NCBI RefSeq assembly: GCF_009765375.1
Contig: NZ_VTOK01000028.1
Coordinates: forward strand, 1-32,892
Direction: 5' to 3'
DNA length: 32,892 nt
Source: Alteribacillus sp. YIM 98480
Lineage (GTDB): Bacteria; Bacillota; Bacilli; Bacillales; Marinococcaceae
Shown: piece after piece, positions 1 through 8,665 of the stretch
Position numbering within the stretch: position 1 is the stretch's first letter
Layout of the letters: every line of letters begins with the position of its first letter
The notes under the pieces: model-generated
The model's database searches: none
What the model saw: the letters and a program-made list of their open reading frames with translations, nothing else
Told to the model about the DNA's origin: nothing
Program-made: the position numbers and the translations under genes

Positions 1-239
1 TTAATGGTTCCGCCTGAGGTGAACGCTTTTTCTCCTGCTCCTTTTATGATGATCACTCGTACGTCTTCATCTTGGTTTAAACGCTGAAATATTTCATTGA
101 AGTGTGCGCGGGCGATATAACTGACGGTATTCATTTTCTCCGGACGATCTAATATAATCGTAGCTGTCTGTTTCTCTTCATTTTTTTCCACGCTAATATG
201 ATCCCATTTTTGTTCTGAAAGTACATTATTTTCTGACAT
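1..239 (-). CDS. Enoyl-CoA hydratase/isomerase family protein, N-terminal part (cut by window edge)
   Basis: Only the first 79 codons are in the window. The readable protein contains the typical early crotonase pattern: TIILDRPEKMNTVS, then DVRVIIIKGAGEKAFTSGG, which matches the usual region that builds the first half of the oxyanion hole. Family knowledge: crotonases hydrate, isomerise or cleave CoA thioesters in the cytoplasm. The ATG shares one base with the TAA stop of the upstream acyl-CoA synthetase (TAATG), so the two are translationally coupled, and it is the last visible gene of the Mo-hydroxylase operon. The N-terminus is about 20 residues longer than many crotonases. The catalytic acidic residues lie outside the window, so the exact reaction cannot be told. 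Confidence 0.85.
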   Translation of the reverse strand, partial: MSENNVLSEQKWDHISVEKNEEKQTATIILDRPEKMNTVSYIARAHFNEIFQRLNQDEDVRVIIIKGAGEKAFTSGGTI

Positions 240-1798
240 TACATTACACCTTCCTCGGAATCTTCTACTTTTTTGTACTCCCCGTTTTTTAATTTTGTTC
301 GCAGTACTTTCCCTACTGCGCTTTTGGGGATTTCTGATAAAAATACATAGTCTCTAGGACGTTTGAAATTGGATAATGCAGGATTTTCTTTGCAATAAGT
401 ATCTAATGTTTCTGCTGTTACAGAAGACGTTTTAGCTACAACGAATGCTGTTACTTTTTCACCCCACCGATCATCTTGCAATCCAACCACCGCTGCTTCA
501 GACACTTGTGGATGTGCAGCCAATACATCTTCTACTTCGAGTGGATGGATATTTTCACCGCCTGAAATAATCATGTCGTCTACTCGACCAACTACATACA
601 GGTCTCCATCTGGATCTACGATGCCCATATCGCCAGTGAAATACCATCCGTCACGCAAAGATTTTTTTGTTGCATCTTCTCTTTTCCAATAACCTTGAAA
701 AGCTTCAATCGATCTCGTGTCTACAATAATTTCACCGGGTTCTCCTTTTTCAACAGTGTCATTTGGTCCAGCATTTCCATCCGGGTCAGGTATAACGACG
801 CGAAGTTTTTGGTGAAACCCTGCTTTCCCGGCACATCCCGGTTTTTTATCTAAGTAATCACAAATAGAAAACGTATATACTTCTGTGCTGCCATAATGGT
901 TGACAAAAACGTCAGGGGATAATTTTTTAAAGCATTCTTCTGTGAGTGCCTGAGTCATAGCTGCTCCTGCATAACCGAGTTTCCGTAACGAGGTCATATC
1001 ATACTCATCATACTTTGGATGATGCAGGACATCGTGAATAATGGTTGGGACTAAATAAACACAAGATATTTTTTCTGTTTCTACTGTCTCTAAAACTTTT
1101 TTCGGATCAAAGTCTGGAATCATTGCCAGTTTTCCATTTAATAATGCCATGGATAAAAGCGAGCGCATTCCCATCGTGTGATAAAGCGGCATAATACCAA
1201 GTGTACTTTCTTTTTGTTCATATTTATTTTGAATAATATGGGCTATAGCTGCGCCATACTCGTTTTTATGGGTGCGCGGGACCCCTTTAGGTTTTCCAGT
1301 CGTGCCTGAAGTATAAAGCATAAGGCAGTAATCATTTTCTGATATTACAGGTTGATTGAAATTTTCATTTTTCTGAGAAATAAGCTTTTCATAAACGGCA
1401 TCTGCTTTGGGATCATTATGAATACTCATTAATAATGGTTTATCTTGTTCGGTCGCTTTCATAACCGCCTCTTCACTAACTTGTTCATAAACCACCATTT
1501 TGGCTTCAGCGTTTTGAACACAATACCTTACTTCATCTGCTGATAACCTAAAGTTAATAGGAGTGAAGACAGCTCCAATTTTTTGAACGGCCCAATAAAG
1601 GACAACCATTTCTTTTCGGTTTTTTGTCAGTGTAACAACCCTGTCTCCCTTTTCAACGCCCAAATGTTGTAAACCATAAGCTAATCGGTTTGTAATTTGG
1701 TCCATTTCATGATAACTATAACGATTATCCTCTTCTACGATGGCTGTGGATAATGGATATCTGGAGACAGCAAACTCAAAAAGGGAACCTAAATTCAA
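239..1798 (-). CDS. Acyl-CoA synthetase (AMP-forming, ANL superfamily)
   Basis: A 519-residue ANL-superfamily ligase that should activate a carboxylic acid through an acyl-adenylate to its CoA thioester in the cytoplasm. The P-loop-like A3 motif YTSGTTGKPKG lies at residues 162-172, a GENIHPLEVE hinge-region motif follows, and the C-terminal catalytic lysine is in PKSAVGKVLR at about residue 497. The length is normal for the family. The start is TTG, the first possible start after an in-frame TGA, and is preceded by AAGGAAGG about 9 bases upstream. It lies 15 bp after the [2Fe-2S] subunit gene and overlaps the crotonase gene by one base. Its place beside a Mo hydroxylase suggests the acid is, or becomes, a substrate or product of that enzyme. 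Sequence alone does not fix the acid; medium-chain fatty acids, benzoate-like or heterocyclic acids are all possible. Confidence 0.9.
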   Translation of the reverse strand: MNLGSLFEFAVSRYPLSTAIVEEDNRYSYHEMDQITNRLAYGLQHLGVEKGDRVVTLTKNRKEMVVLYWAVQKIGAVFTPINFRLSADEVRYCVQNAEAKMVVYEQVSEEAVMKATEQDKPLLMSIHNDPKADAVYEKLISQKNENFNQPVISENDYCLMLYTSGTTGKPKGVPRTHKNEYGAAIAHIIQNKYEQKESTLGIMPLYHTMGMRSLLSMALLNGKLAMIPDFDPKKVLETVETEKISCVYLVPTIIHDVLHHPKYDEYDMTSLRKLGYAGAAMTQALTEECFKKLSPDVFVNHYGSTEVYTFSICDYLDKKPGCAGKAGFHQKLRVVIPDPDGNAGPNDTVEKGEPGEIIVDTRSIEAFQGYWKREDATKKSLRDGWYFTGDMGIVDPDGDLYVVGRVDDMIISGGENIHPLEVEDVLAAHPQVSEAAVVGLQDDRWGEKVTAFVVAKTSSVTAETLDTYCKENPALSNFKRPRDYVFLSEIPKSAVGKVLRTKLKNGEYKKVEDSEEGVM

Positions 1799-1813
1799 AG
1801 ATCATCACCTTCC

Positions 1814-2308
1814 TTATTTAGAATTGCCATCCGTTGTTTGTTGAACAGCTTCGACGATACCTGTGTATCCAGTACAACGACACAAGTGACCGGATAACAT
1901 TTCTTTAATCTCTTGCTTTTCTGGTTGAGGGTTTTCATTTAAAAACTCTACACTGGACATTAAAATACCCGGTGTACAAAAACCGCATTGAAGCGCATGG
2001 TGTTCTGAGAAAGCTGCTTTTAGTGAACGGCCCGTCTTATTATTAACTAAGCCTTCTACGGTTTCGATCTTTGTGCCATCAGCTTGCACAGCAAACATTA
2101 AGCAGCTTCTTACTGCTTTTCCATCCATTAAAACTGTGCATGCTCCACACACTCCGTGTTCACAACCAACGTGTGTGCCTGTTAAGCCAACATCCTCCCG
2201 TAAAAAATCACTAAACAGCTTGCGCGGTTCTACTTCTTTTTCGTATGATTTTCCATTTATCACCGTTTGTATTTTCATTTTTTCCTTGCTCTCTACTTTT
2301 TTGATCAT
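1814..2308 (-). CDS. Molybdenum hydroxylase small subunit, two [2Fe-2S] clusters (CoxS/XdhC-small type)
   Basis: A 164-residue electron-transfer subunit. The N-terminal plant-ferredoxin-type cluster is held by Cys49, Cys54, Cys57 and Cys69 (CEHGVCGAC and a later SC). The C-terminal helical cluster is held by Cys108, Cys111, Cys143 and Cys145 (CGFC and CRC). Electrons from the Mo site pass through both clusters to the FAD subunit. I chose the ATG at 2308, one base after the FAD-subunit stop, with GGGGAG just upstream. An upstream GTG at 2320 lies inside that Shine-Dalgarno region. A third possible start is the ATG at 2278, which has AAGGA just before it and fits the usual family N-terminus. 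All eight cluster cysteines are present. Confidence 0.93.
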   Translation of the reverse strand: MIKKVESKEKMKIQTVINGKSYEKEVEPRKLFSDFLREDVGLTGTHVGCEHGVCGACTVLMDGKAVRSCLMFAVQADGTKIETVEGLVNNKTGRSLKAAFSEHHALQCGFCTPGILMSSVEFLNENPQPEKQEIKEMLSGHLCRCTGYTGIVEAVQQTTDGNSK

Positions 2309-2309
2309 G

Positions 2310-3191
2310 TTACTCCCCACTTTCAGTTGCTCTTTGATAAGCTTTGTGCAAGGACTTTTTAATTAAAACTTCTGCTAAATTTTCTCGGTATTCTGCTGAC
2401 GCATGTAAATCAGAATCCGGCTCGGCTTTCTCTACCATTTTTTGTACAACTTCTTTTATTCGTTGTTCTGTTAATTTTTGTCCGATTAATACATTGAAAT
2501 CTTCTTCTTCTGCTAATAAAGGAACAGCATCAATACCTCCTGCTGCAATGGTCCCTCCTAAAACATTTCCATTTTCGTCAACATCGAGCATGCTAGCTGC
2601 AGCCACTAGAGCGAAGTCTCCATGCCTGCGGCTGAATTCTTCAAATGCATACCCTTTTGGTATCGAATCTATTGGTATATGGATCGCTGTCAAGAGCTCA
2701 TCAGGCATCATATCTGTTGTCAAATAAGTTAGGAAAAATTCATCCAAAGCAGCTTCTCTTTCTTCATCTGCACTCGAAATAATTACTTTTGCACCTAGAG
2801 TTAAGAGAGTAAGAGGAAGCTCTGCGCTAGGGTCGGCATGAACTAGACTTCCTCCTACGGTCCCACGGTTTCTTGTCTGAGAATGACCGATAAACCGAGA
2901 GGCTTCTCTAAGAATCGGAACAGTATTTGCTGCTAATTCAGATTTCTCTAAATCGCTTTGCCGCGTGAGAGCACCGATTTTCAGATAACCTTCCTCTTGT
3001 TTTATATAATCTAATTCCTGCAAATGGTTAATATCTATCAGACACTCCGGTTCTGACATCCTCATATTCAATATGGGAATAAAACTTTGTCCTCCAGCAA
3101 GAATTTTCCCTTCATTTCCATAATCGGTTAAAAGCTCTAATGTTTCTTCTACTGATGATGGACGGAAATAGTCAAATTGAGCCGGTTTCAC
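2310..3191 (-). CDS. Molybdenum hydroxylase FAD-binding medium subunit (CoxM-like)
   Basis: A FAD-binding subunit of about 293 residues that passes electrons from the iron-sulfur subunit to an external acceptor. The two FAD motifs of the family are clear: LAGGQSFIPILNMR near residue 32 and TVGGSLVHADPSAELP near residue 108. The chosen start is the GTG at 3191, with AAGGAG eight bases upstream, giving the usual family N-terminus (KPAQFDYFRP). A longer reading from a TTG at 3224 has no ribosome binding site. The length leaves no room for the extra [4Fe-4S] insertion of the beta subunit of 4-hydroxybenzoyl-CoA reductase, so that enzyme is not favoured. It sits between coxG-like and coxS-like genes with almost no spacing, so the complex is probably made from one mRNA. 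Confidence 0.92.
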   Translation of the reverse strand: MKPAQFDYFRPSSVEETLELLTDYGNEGKILAGGQSFIPILNMRMSEPECLIDINHLQELDYIKQEEGYLKIGALTRQSDLEKSELAANTVPILREASRFIGHSQTRNRGTVGGSLVHADPSAELPLTLLTLGAKVIISSADEEREAALDEFFLTYLTTDMMPDELLTAIHIPIDSIPKGYAFEEFSRRHGDFALVAAASMLDVDENGNVLGGTIAAGGIDAVPLLAEEEDFNVLIGQKLTEQRIKEVVQKMVEKAEPDSDLHASAEYRENLAEVLIKKSLHKAYQRATESGE

Positions 3192-3226
3192 TTCTCTCAC
3201 TCCTTTTTGAACGGTAATCGCCAATA

Positions 3227-3682
3227 CTAGGAAGCAGACTGCTGTCTTTGTAATTCTTTTTTCGCTTTCTTAAAAAAGTCATTTATAATTAATTTGGCGA
3301 CTCCACCGAGCATACGCTGGCCAATAGATGCGACTTTTCCTTTAATATCAGCTGTATACGTATAATGAAGTAATGTTTCATTCGCTCCATCAGAATCTAA
3401 ATGAATATTACCTTCAGCATCTACAATTCCAGGATTTCCTTCCCCGTGAACTATAAGAGTATAGAAGTTTGGCTCCTCTACATTATCTAACGTAATGGTT
3501 GCGTCATATTTCCCTTTCACAGCAGCAATGCCTACAGAAAGGTCGGCCTTATATTTGTTTTCCTCTATTTTTTCTAAGTTTTTACACCCCATAATGCATT
3601 TTTCCAACACGTCCGGATCCATTAGTTGGTTAAATACCTCTTCTTTATTACCAGGTAATTTGATTTCGCCTTTGCCTTCCAT
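3227..3682 (-). CDS. CoxG-like SRPBCC-fold protein
   Basis: A 151-residue protein with the CoxG/carbon monoxide dehydrogenase subunit G pattern: an N-terminal KLPGNKEEVFNQLMDP, then ADLSVGIAAVKGKYD in the middle, and a C-terminal amphipathic helix (FFKKAKKELQR). The SRPBCC fold makes a deep ligand cavity. In Oligotropha, CoxG takes part in attaching CO dehydrogenase to the membrane; in many other Mo-hydroxylase operons its role is unknown. The ATG follows the large-subunit TAA directly with no gap, and AAAGGAGG lies 8 bases upstream within the end of the large-subunit gene. Position between large and medium subunit genes supports a role in assembly, membrane contact or substrate handling of this complex. 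Confidence 0.88.
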   Translation of the reverse strand: MEGKGEIKLPGNKEEVFNQLMDPDVLEKCIMGCKNLEKIEENKYKADLSVGIAAVKGKYDATITLDNVEEPNFYTLIVHGEGNPGIVDAEGNIHLDSDGANETLLHYTYTADIKGKVASIGQRMLGGVAKLIINDFFKKAKKELQRQQSAS

Positions 3683-6109
3683 TTAAAATTCCTCCTTTAC
3701 TACAACTCGTTTTTTTTCTTGAATCTTTCTCCATATTCTGTCTGGTGACAGCGGAAGATCATCTATCATAATGTCAAAGGGAGTCAAAGCATCCGTCACT
3801 GCATTTGCGATGACTGCTGGGGCACTCATAGTGTTGCCTTCCCCTAAACCTTTAGCTCCTAAAGGGGTGAGAGGAGAAGGTGTTTCTTGGTGTTCGATTG
3901 TAATATTCGGTACCTCCGTTGCAGTAGGACAAAGGTAATCCATAAAACTGCCGCTTAGAAGTTGTCCATTATCGTCATATGCTAGCTCTTCATACATAGC
4001 GCCGCCTAGTCCGTGCGCCAATCCCCCTAATATTTGTCCATTTGCTATAGTAGGGTTGAGCAATTTACCTGCATCGTGCACAGTCACGTAATCTAAAATC
4101 TCCACTTCCCCTGTATCAGGGTCTACTTCCACTGTAACTACATCTGCAACAAAACCATACGTTACGGATCCATTGACCGTATCATCTTTGGCAGGAGCCT
4201 TAGCAGCTGAAATGGTATAAAATGCAGATTCGTGGAGGCCTGGTTCCATGCCTTCTGGCAAATCTACCGGATTCCAATGCGCTGTGCCTATCAATCTTTT
4301 TAAGCTTATTTGTTTCGTTTCATCTTCTTCTGCTACTGCCCGGCCATTTTTAATGGTTAAATGTTGAAAAGGCTCGCCAAGTTGATGTTCAGCAATGCGA
4401 AGCAATTTATTACGAACTTTTTGAGCAGCTTGGTAAATTGCGCTTGACCCAATGGGAGCAAAGCGGCTGGAATAGCTTCCCGAAGCAACGGACCAAGGGT
4501 TTGTGGCGGTGTCCATCTCAGCAATTACTTTCACTTTGTCTGCTTCTACATTTAAAACTTCACTAACAATTTGAGCTGCTACCGTTTCATGACCTTGTCC
4601 AGATGGTACAGTACTGATTCTGACAGTCACACTTCCGCGTGGATCAATACTGACAGTAGCACCTTCAGCACAACCTGATTTAGGCAGAGACTGTTCACGC
4701 TCTTCTGGCGTTAAAGCGACCGTGACATAACCCATGTTAGATCCCGAAGGTTCCACAATCGCTGCTAAACCAATACCAAGATACTTTCCTTTCTTCCAGG
4801 CTTCTTTTTGCTTCTGTCTAAATTCGTTATACTGGGCTGTGTCTAAAGCCGTTTTCAATGCTTTCTGGTAGTTGCCGCTGTCATAAATTCCTCCAGAAGG
4901 TGTCTCATACGGAAAAGCATCGGATGGAATTAAGTTTTTCTCTACTAATTCGGCTGCATCCATATCCAATTTTTTTGCAATGTGCTGCATCATTCGCTCA
5001 AGTGGAAAATACAGCTGCTGTCCTCCGTACCCTCGGATTAAACCAGTAGGACTCTTATTTGTCATAACAGCGACTGTCTCCATCTGTAAGTTTTTGATTT
5101 TATAAGCTCCAAGCGTATTAGAATGAGTTCGATACAAACTAGCAGGTTCAGGAGCTCTTATATACCCGCCTACGTTATCTACCATTTTCATTTTCATTCC
5201 AAGAATCGTACCGTCTTTATTTACTGCTGCATCTATCCAGGTTACTCTGTCTGTTCCACTAGAACTTGCCAGCAAATTCTCTTGCCGGTCTTCCGTCCAT
5301 TTCACTGGTACCCCTGCTTTTCTGGCAGCTACTCCCATTAAAACGATATACGGAAACATACCGGATTTAATTCCATAGCTTCCACCGATATCTTTTGGTA
5401 CCATCAACCTCAGCTGATTACTAGGAACATTTAATGCAGCTGACATAACGGTGTGTAAAGTAAAAGGGCCGTGAAAGTTGGACCACACTGTATATTGATT
5501 CTCACTTGAAGTATAGTCTGCGATGACTCCATAATTTTCTACCGGTGTAGCACTATATTTTGGAAAGTTGAATTTATGGCTTATAACCATATCTGCTTCT
5601 TCAAAAGCTTTATCTGAATTTCCATAATCATAAAATCGCTGATTAGCAATATTAGTACCGATATTTTCGTGTAAAACCGGCGCATCATGCTGCATGGCTT
5701 CTTCAATATCAACTACGGCATCAAGCGGTTCATATTCCACTTTAATCGCATCCACCGCGTCTTCAGCGAGATATCGGTCTTTTGCTACTACTACAGCCAC
5801 AGGCTCTCCTACAAACCTCACTTTATCTACAGCCATAGAGTAATAGTTTATAGGCTCTGAAACACCTACCGGAAAGGGTTTGGTATGTTCTAAAATATCT
5901 TCTCCGGTAAGTACTTCCACAACCCCCTCCATCGTTAAGGCTTGTTCAGCATTAATCTTTTTTATGTTTGCATGGGCATAAGGGCTGCGCAGAATTGCTG
6001 CATGGTGCACATTAGCGAAAGGCTCTAAGTCATCAACATAACTTCCCTCTCCTGACATTAAACGTGCATCTTCTACTCTGCGAATAGAATGTCCAATTTT
6101 ATCAGTCAT
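3683..6109 (-). CDS. Molybdenum hydroxylase large (Mo-cofactor) subunit, xanthine dehydrogenase/CoxL family
   Basis: An 808-residue catalytic subunit that binds the molybdopterin cofactor and hydroxylates its substrate with water-derived oxygen. Seen: a GGSYG cofactor motif at residues 242-246, RGYGGQQ at 359-365, and GAKGLGEG with the catalytic Glu at about residue 757. The active-site loop is GLIRGYGGQQ, closer to the RGxGG of xanthine/aldehyde oxidoreductases than to the AYxCSFR loop of true form I CO dehydrogenase, so a CO-oxidising role is not supported. The start chosen is the ATG at 6109, with AAGGGGTGAT upstream. A GTG at 6160 would add 17 residues but has a poor ribosome binding site. 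The substrate is unknown; neighbouring CoA genes suggest an aromatic or N-heterocyclic acid or a related compound. Confidence 0.93.
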   Translation of the reverse strand: MTDKIGHSIRRVEDARLMSGEGSYVDDLEPFANVHHAAILRSPYAHANIKKINAEQALTMEGVVEVLTGEDILEHTKPFPVGVSEPINYYSMAVDKVRFVGEPVAVVVAKDRYLAEDAVDAIKVEYEPLDAVVDIEEAMQHDAPVLHENIGTNIANQRFYDYGNSDKAFEEADMVISHKFNFPKYSATPVENYGVIADYTSSENQYTVWSNFHGPFTLHTVMSAALNVPSNQLRLMVPKDIGGSYGIKSGMFPYIVLMGVAARKAGVPVKWTEDRQENLLASSSGTDRVTWIDAAVNKDGTILGMKMKMVDNVGGYIRAPEPASLYRTHSNTLGAYKIKNLQMETVAVMTNKSPTGLIRGYGGQQLYFPLERMMQHIAKKLDMDAAELVEKNLIPSDAFPYETPSGGIYDSGNYQKALKTALDTAQYNEFRQKQKEAWKKGKYLGIGLAAIVEPSGSNMGYVTVALTPEEREQSLPKSGCAEGATVSIDPRGSVTVRISTVPSGQGHETVAAQIVSEVLNVEADKVKVIAEMDTATNPWSVASGSYSSRFAPIGSSAIYQAAQKVRNKLLRIAEHQLGEPFQHLTIKNGRAVAEEDETKQISLKRLIGTAHWNPVDLPEGMEPGLHESAFYTISAAKAPAKDDTVNGSVTYGFVADVVTVEVDPDTGEVEILDYVTVHDAGKLLNPTIANGQILGGLAHGLGGAMYEELAYDDNGQLLSGSFMDYLCPTATEVPNITIEHQETPSPLTPLGAKGLGEGNTMSAPAVIANAVTDALTPFDIMIDDLPLSPDRIWRKIQEKKRVVVKEEF

Positions 6110-6216
6110 CTTTTGATCACCCCTTCTAGAACATAGCTGTTCATCGTCTTTCTGTGTCACCTAACTTGCATCGTTTTACTTTTTCACTTGCAATTCTGTC
6201 TCGTTAATCTCCCTCT

Positions 6217-7365
6217 CTATGAAAGCACTTTCATTTTTTGACCATGAATAGAACCTTCCTTTACATGAAGAGATGATCCGTTACGTCCATTTTTCACTTT
6301 CAAAATTTCAGCCAGAATGCTTAACGCAATTTCCTCTGGAGTTTCTGCTCCGACATCGAGACCGACTGGAAAATGCAGATGGCTTTTATCGCGTGGAAAA
6401 GTTGTTCCATGTCTTTCTAATGACTCGATTAATCTTTTCGTTCGTTTTCTAGCTCCCAACACCCCAAGATATGTTAGATTTTTTGATAACATTTTTTCTA
6501 AATACAACAAATCTTTTTCAAAATGGTGAGACATGATGACCACGGATACGTCCCCTTCAAATTCCAACTTTTCCATATCTCGTTGAGAAGAAATATGAAT
6601 AAATTGATCAATATTTGAAAATTTCTCAAGGGTGAGATTATCCGGCCGGTGATCAACCAAACTCACGTGCCAATTCAAATTTTTCGCTAATTTAGTCAAA
6701 GGAACGGCGTCCAATCCGGCACCAAATATGACCATTTTCGGGATGGGATGTATCGTTTCCACAAAACATTCAATCGTGAACTGTTGTGATTGCGCTCCTT
6801 TTGAAATCGCTTTTATTTTAAAGGAAAAATAATCTTCTATATTGAAAGTGTTCGTTTCCAAATAAAATTTCTGATCATTTCCTTTTATGCTGCCTGTTTT
6901 TATAAAGTCGTCATAATCCCACACTGTTCCCACAGAGATCTTTTCTTCATCTTCTGATTTTGCAACAGTAATCAGTTTATACGGATCTGGACTTGTTAAT
7001 GACTTACGATAAGTGCGCAGAATGCCGTAAGATAGATAAGGGTTTGAAACTGGGTCAAACAATTGAAGGAATATGGTTAGGCCGCCATCACACCCTACGC
7101 CCAACCCCAATAAAGCATCCTCATCTCTTAAATCATAATGTATGATCTGAGGTTTACCAGTTCTGATAACTGTCTTGCAATACTCAAATATATCTCCTTC
7201 TACACAACCCCCACTTAAAACGCCAACAATATTCCCATTTTCATTAAATATACTTTTAGCTCCAGGCTTTCGATATGTTGAGCCCTCAGTATCTAAAATA
7301 GTGGCAATTACAGCTTTTTCTTTTTGAAGCCAACAATGCTCTAGTTCTTTAAGCAGCTCTTGCAT
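6217..7365 (-). CDS. XdhC/CoxI family Mo-hydroxylase maturation factor
   Basis: A 382-residue protein of the XdhC/CoxI family. In characterised members it binds molybdopterin cofactor, promotes its sulfuration and inserts it into the large subunit. The N-terminal domain shows GSTYRKPGAK and LSGGCVEGD. The C-terminal Rossmann domain starts with KMVIFGAGLDAVPL and carries GVLGARKRTKRL. The start chosen is the ATG at 7365, with GAGGTGA about 6 bases upstream; an upstream ATG at 7398 lacks such a site. It is first in the minus-strand operon, 107 bp before the large-subunit gene. Such a gene next to the large subunit is standard for active sulfurated Mo hydroxylases, which again argues for a xanthine dehydrogenase-like enzyme. 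Confidence 0.9.
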   Translation of the reverse strand: MQELLKELEHCWLQKEKAVIATILDTEGSTYRKPGAKSIFNENGNIVGVLSGGCVEGDIFEYCKTVIRTGKPQIIHYDLRDEDALLGLGVGCDGGLTIFLQLFDPVSNPYLSYGILRTYRKSLTSPDPYKLITVAKSEDEEKISVGTVWDYDDFIKTGSIKGNDQKFYLETNTFNIEDYFSFKIKAISKGAQSQQFTIECFVETIHPIPKMVIFGAGLDAVPLTKLAKNLNWHVSLVDHRPDNLTLEKFSNIDQFIHISSQRDMEKLEFEGDVSVVIMSHHFEKDLLYLEKMLSKNLTYLGVLGARKRTKRLIESLERHGTTFPRDKSHLHFPVGLDVGAETPEEIALSILAEILKVKNGRNGSSLHVKEGSIHGQKMKVLS

Positions 7366-7831
7366 AATGTTCACCTCATTGCCAAGTTGTAAATCCAATT
7401 ATAAAAACTAATGTAATCAAATTGTTTTAAAATTTGCTCTATTCGTTTTTTGTTTTTTGACTTTTTCTTTATTTTGTTTTTCTCCGCTTAAACCCGTTCT
7501 TAGGCGGTTTTTCAGTATATATTTTTCAAGAAAATTCAATAGCAATTTAGTTAAAATGCCATTAAATTTATTTACCTTTATTAAAAAATTTTTAAAATTA
7601 TACAAAAAATGAAAACCCTTACATCCCGCTCCTGTCATGGACATTGGGGATTTTTAAGCAAAGAAAATATCAAAATCTTAAAAGATGTCGTCGTATAGTC
7701 ATATGATTTTTCTAACATACCGTCCTGTTTTTCTAAATTTTTTATTATTCCGGTATTCGGACTGTAAAGTTTAAATAACAGTTGTATAGGGGAGAGAAAA
7801 GTGAATGATTTTTAAGGAGGTTTTCTCATAT
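7366..7831 (+). other. Divergent intergenic region between XdhC-like and SDR genes
   Basis: This AT-rich gap of about 466 bp must hold the promoter of the minus-strand Mo-hydroxylase operon and of the plus-strand SDR. A GC-rich hairpin is visible: CCGCTTAA at 7484-7491 and TTAGGCGG at 7500-7507, seven of eight positions pairing, with TTTTT after it on the plus strand. In the minus direction it would lie in the leader of the Mo operon. I found no known riboswitch and no convincing sigma-A promoter for the minus operon. An open frame at 7417-7644 on the minus strand is Lys/Asn-rich, lacks a ribosome binding site and is probably not a gene. Confidence 0.5.
7769..7794 (+). promoter_or_regulatory. 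Possible sigma-B-type promoter of the SDR gene
   Basis: GTTTAA at 7769-7774 exactly matches the sigma-B -35 consensus. After a 14-base spacer comes GGGGAG at 7789-7794, four of six positions like the -10 GGGTAT. Transcription would start just ahead of the ribosome binding site at 7816. The match is partial and AT-rich DNA gives GTTTAA by chance, so this is tentative. Confidence 0.3.
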
Positions 7832-8605
7832 ATGGAAAATAAAAAAGTAGCTGTTATTACCGGGGCAGGAGCAGGAATTGGCCGTGGTATTGCCCATAGA
7901 CTAGCAGATGATGGGTTTATCGTTATAATTAACGATGTAATGGAAGAACCAGCTAAGGAAGTATCCAATGAGCTGCAAGAAAAAGGAGCAGAAACAACAG
8001 CTATTCAAGCAGATGTCAGCAGCCGCGAGGACATGTTCAGGCTCGTCGATAATGTTGTTGAGACATACGGAAGGCTCGATGTTTTTGTTAATAATGCAGG
8101 AATTGACCAGGTCAAGCCGCTGCTTGAAGTCACCGAAGACGACCTCAATAAGATTTTTAATGTGAACGTCTTTGGCACATTGTATGGTATACAAGCAGCT
8201 TCAGAACAAATGAAAAAACAAGACGGCGGTAAAATCATTAATGCAGCAAGCATCGCAGGCCATAAAGGATTTAATCTCCTTGGCGCTTACTCTGCTTCTA
8301 AATTTTCTATTGTCGGTCTGACTCAAGTCGCAGCCCAAGAACTTGCTCAGTTCGGGATAACCGTTAATGCTTACTGCCCTGGTATTGTTGGAACAAGCAT
8401 GTGGGAGCGTATTGATGAGGAAATGGCCCGATACATGGATTTAGAAAAAGGGGAGGCATTCAAGAAATTTGCTGAAGGTATTACTTTAGGAAGAACGGAA
8501 GAACCAGAGGACGTAGCAAAATTTGTGTCCTATCTTGCCTCATCTGATTCTGATTACATGACAGGTCAAGCCGTAATGATAGACGGCGGCATAGTCTTTA
8601 ATTAA
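7832..8605 (+). CDS. Short-chain dehydrogenase, acetoin reductase / 2,3-butanediol dehydrogenase type
   Basis: A 257-residue classical SDR. NAD(P)-binding TGAGAGIG lies at residues 10-17, NNAG at 87-90, and the catalytic residues Asn110, Ser140, Tyr153 and Lys157 (YSASK) are all present. Overall pattern, length and the [10 protein letters not shown] substrate-loop region resemble BudC/diacetyl reductase proteins, which interconvert diacetyl, acetoin and 2,3-butanediol in the cytoplasm. The start is the ATG at 7832 behind AAGGAGG with an 11-base spacer; an in-frame ATG at 7805 behind GGAGAG would add nine residues. It is transcribed alone: a divergent operon lies upstream and a terminator-like hairpin follows. 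The exact substrate within this family is inferred, not proven. Confidence 0.85.
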   Translation: MENKKVAVITGAGAGIGRGIAHRLADDGFIVIINDVMEEPAKEVSNELQEKGAETTAIQADVSSREDMFRLVDNVVETYGRLDVFVNNAGIDQVKPLLEVTEDDLNKIFNVNVFGTLYGIQAASEQMKKQDGGKIINAASIAGHKGFNLLGAYSASKFSIVGLTQVAAQELAQFGITVNAYCPGIVGTSMWERIDEEMARYMDLEKGEAFKKFAEGITLGRTEEPEDVAKFVSYLASSDSDYMTGQAVMIDGGIVFN

Positions 8606-8624
8606 AAAATGCTTAGAACAGAAA

Positions 8625-8665
8625 ATGGCGGCAGTTATCCTACGGGGTTACCCGCCATGTTTTTT
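8625..8665 (+). terminator. Rho-independent terminator of the SDR gene
   Basis: ATGGCGG at 8625-8631 pairs with CCGCCAT at 8652-8658 around a 20-base loop, followed by GTTTTTT. It lies 20 bases after the SDR stop codon. Confidence 0.65.

Noticed and set aside
3683-6109. Carbon monoxide dehydrogenase (CoxL)
   Set aside because: The AYxCSFR loop of form I CO dehydrogenase is not present, and the loop is of xanthine/aldehyde oxidoreductase type.
7484-7507. Riboswitch in the Mo-operon leader
   Set aside because: Only a single short hairpin is visible; no purine, molybdenum-cofactor or other riboswitch core was recognised.
7417-7644. 75-codon minus-strand frame before the XdhC-like gene
   Set aside because: Low-complexity Lys/Asn/Phe-rich translation, no ribosome binding site, located in the expected promoter region.
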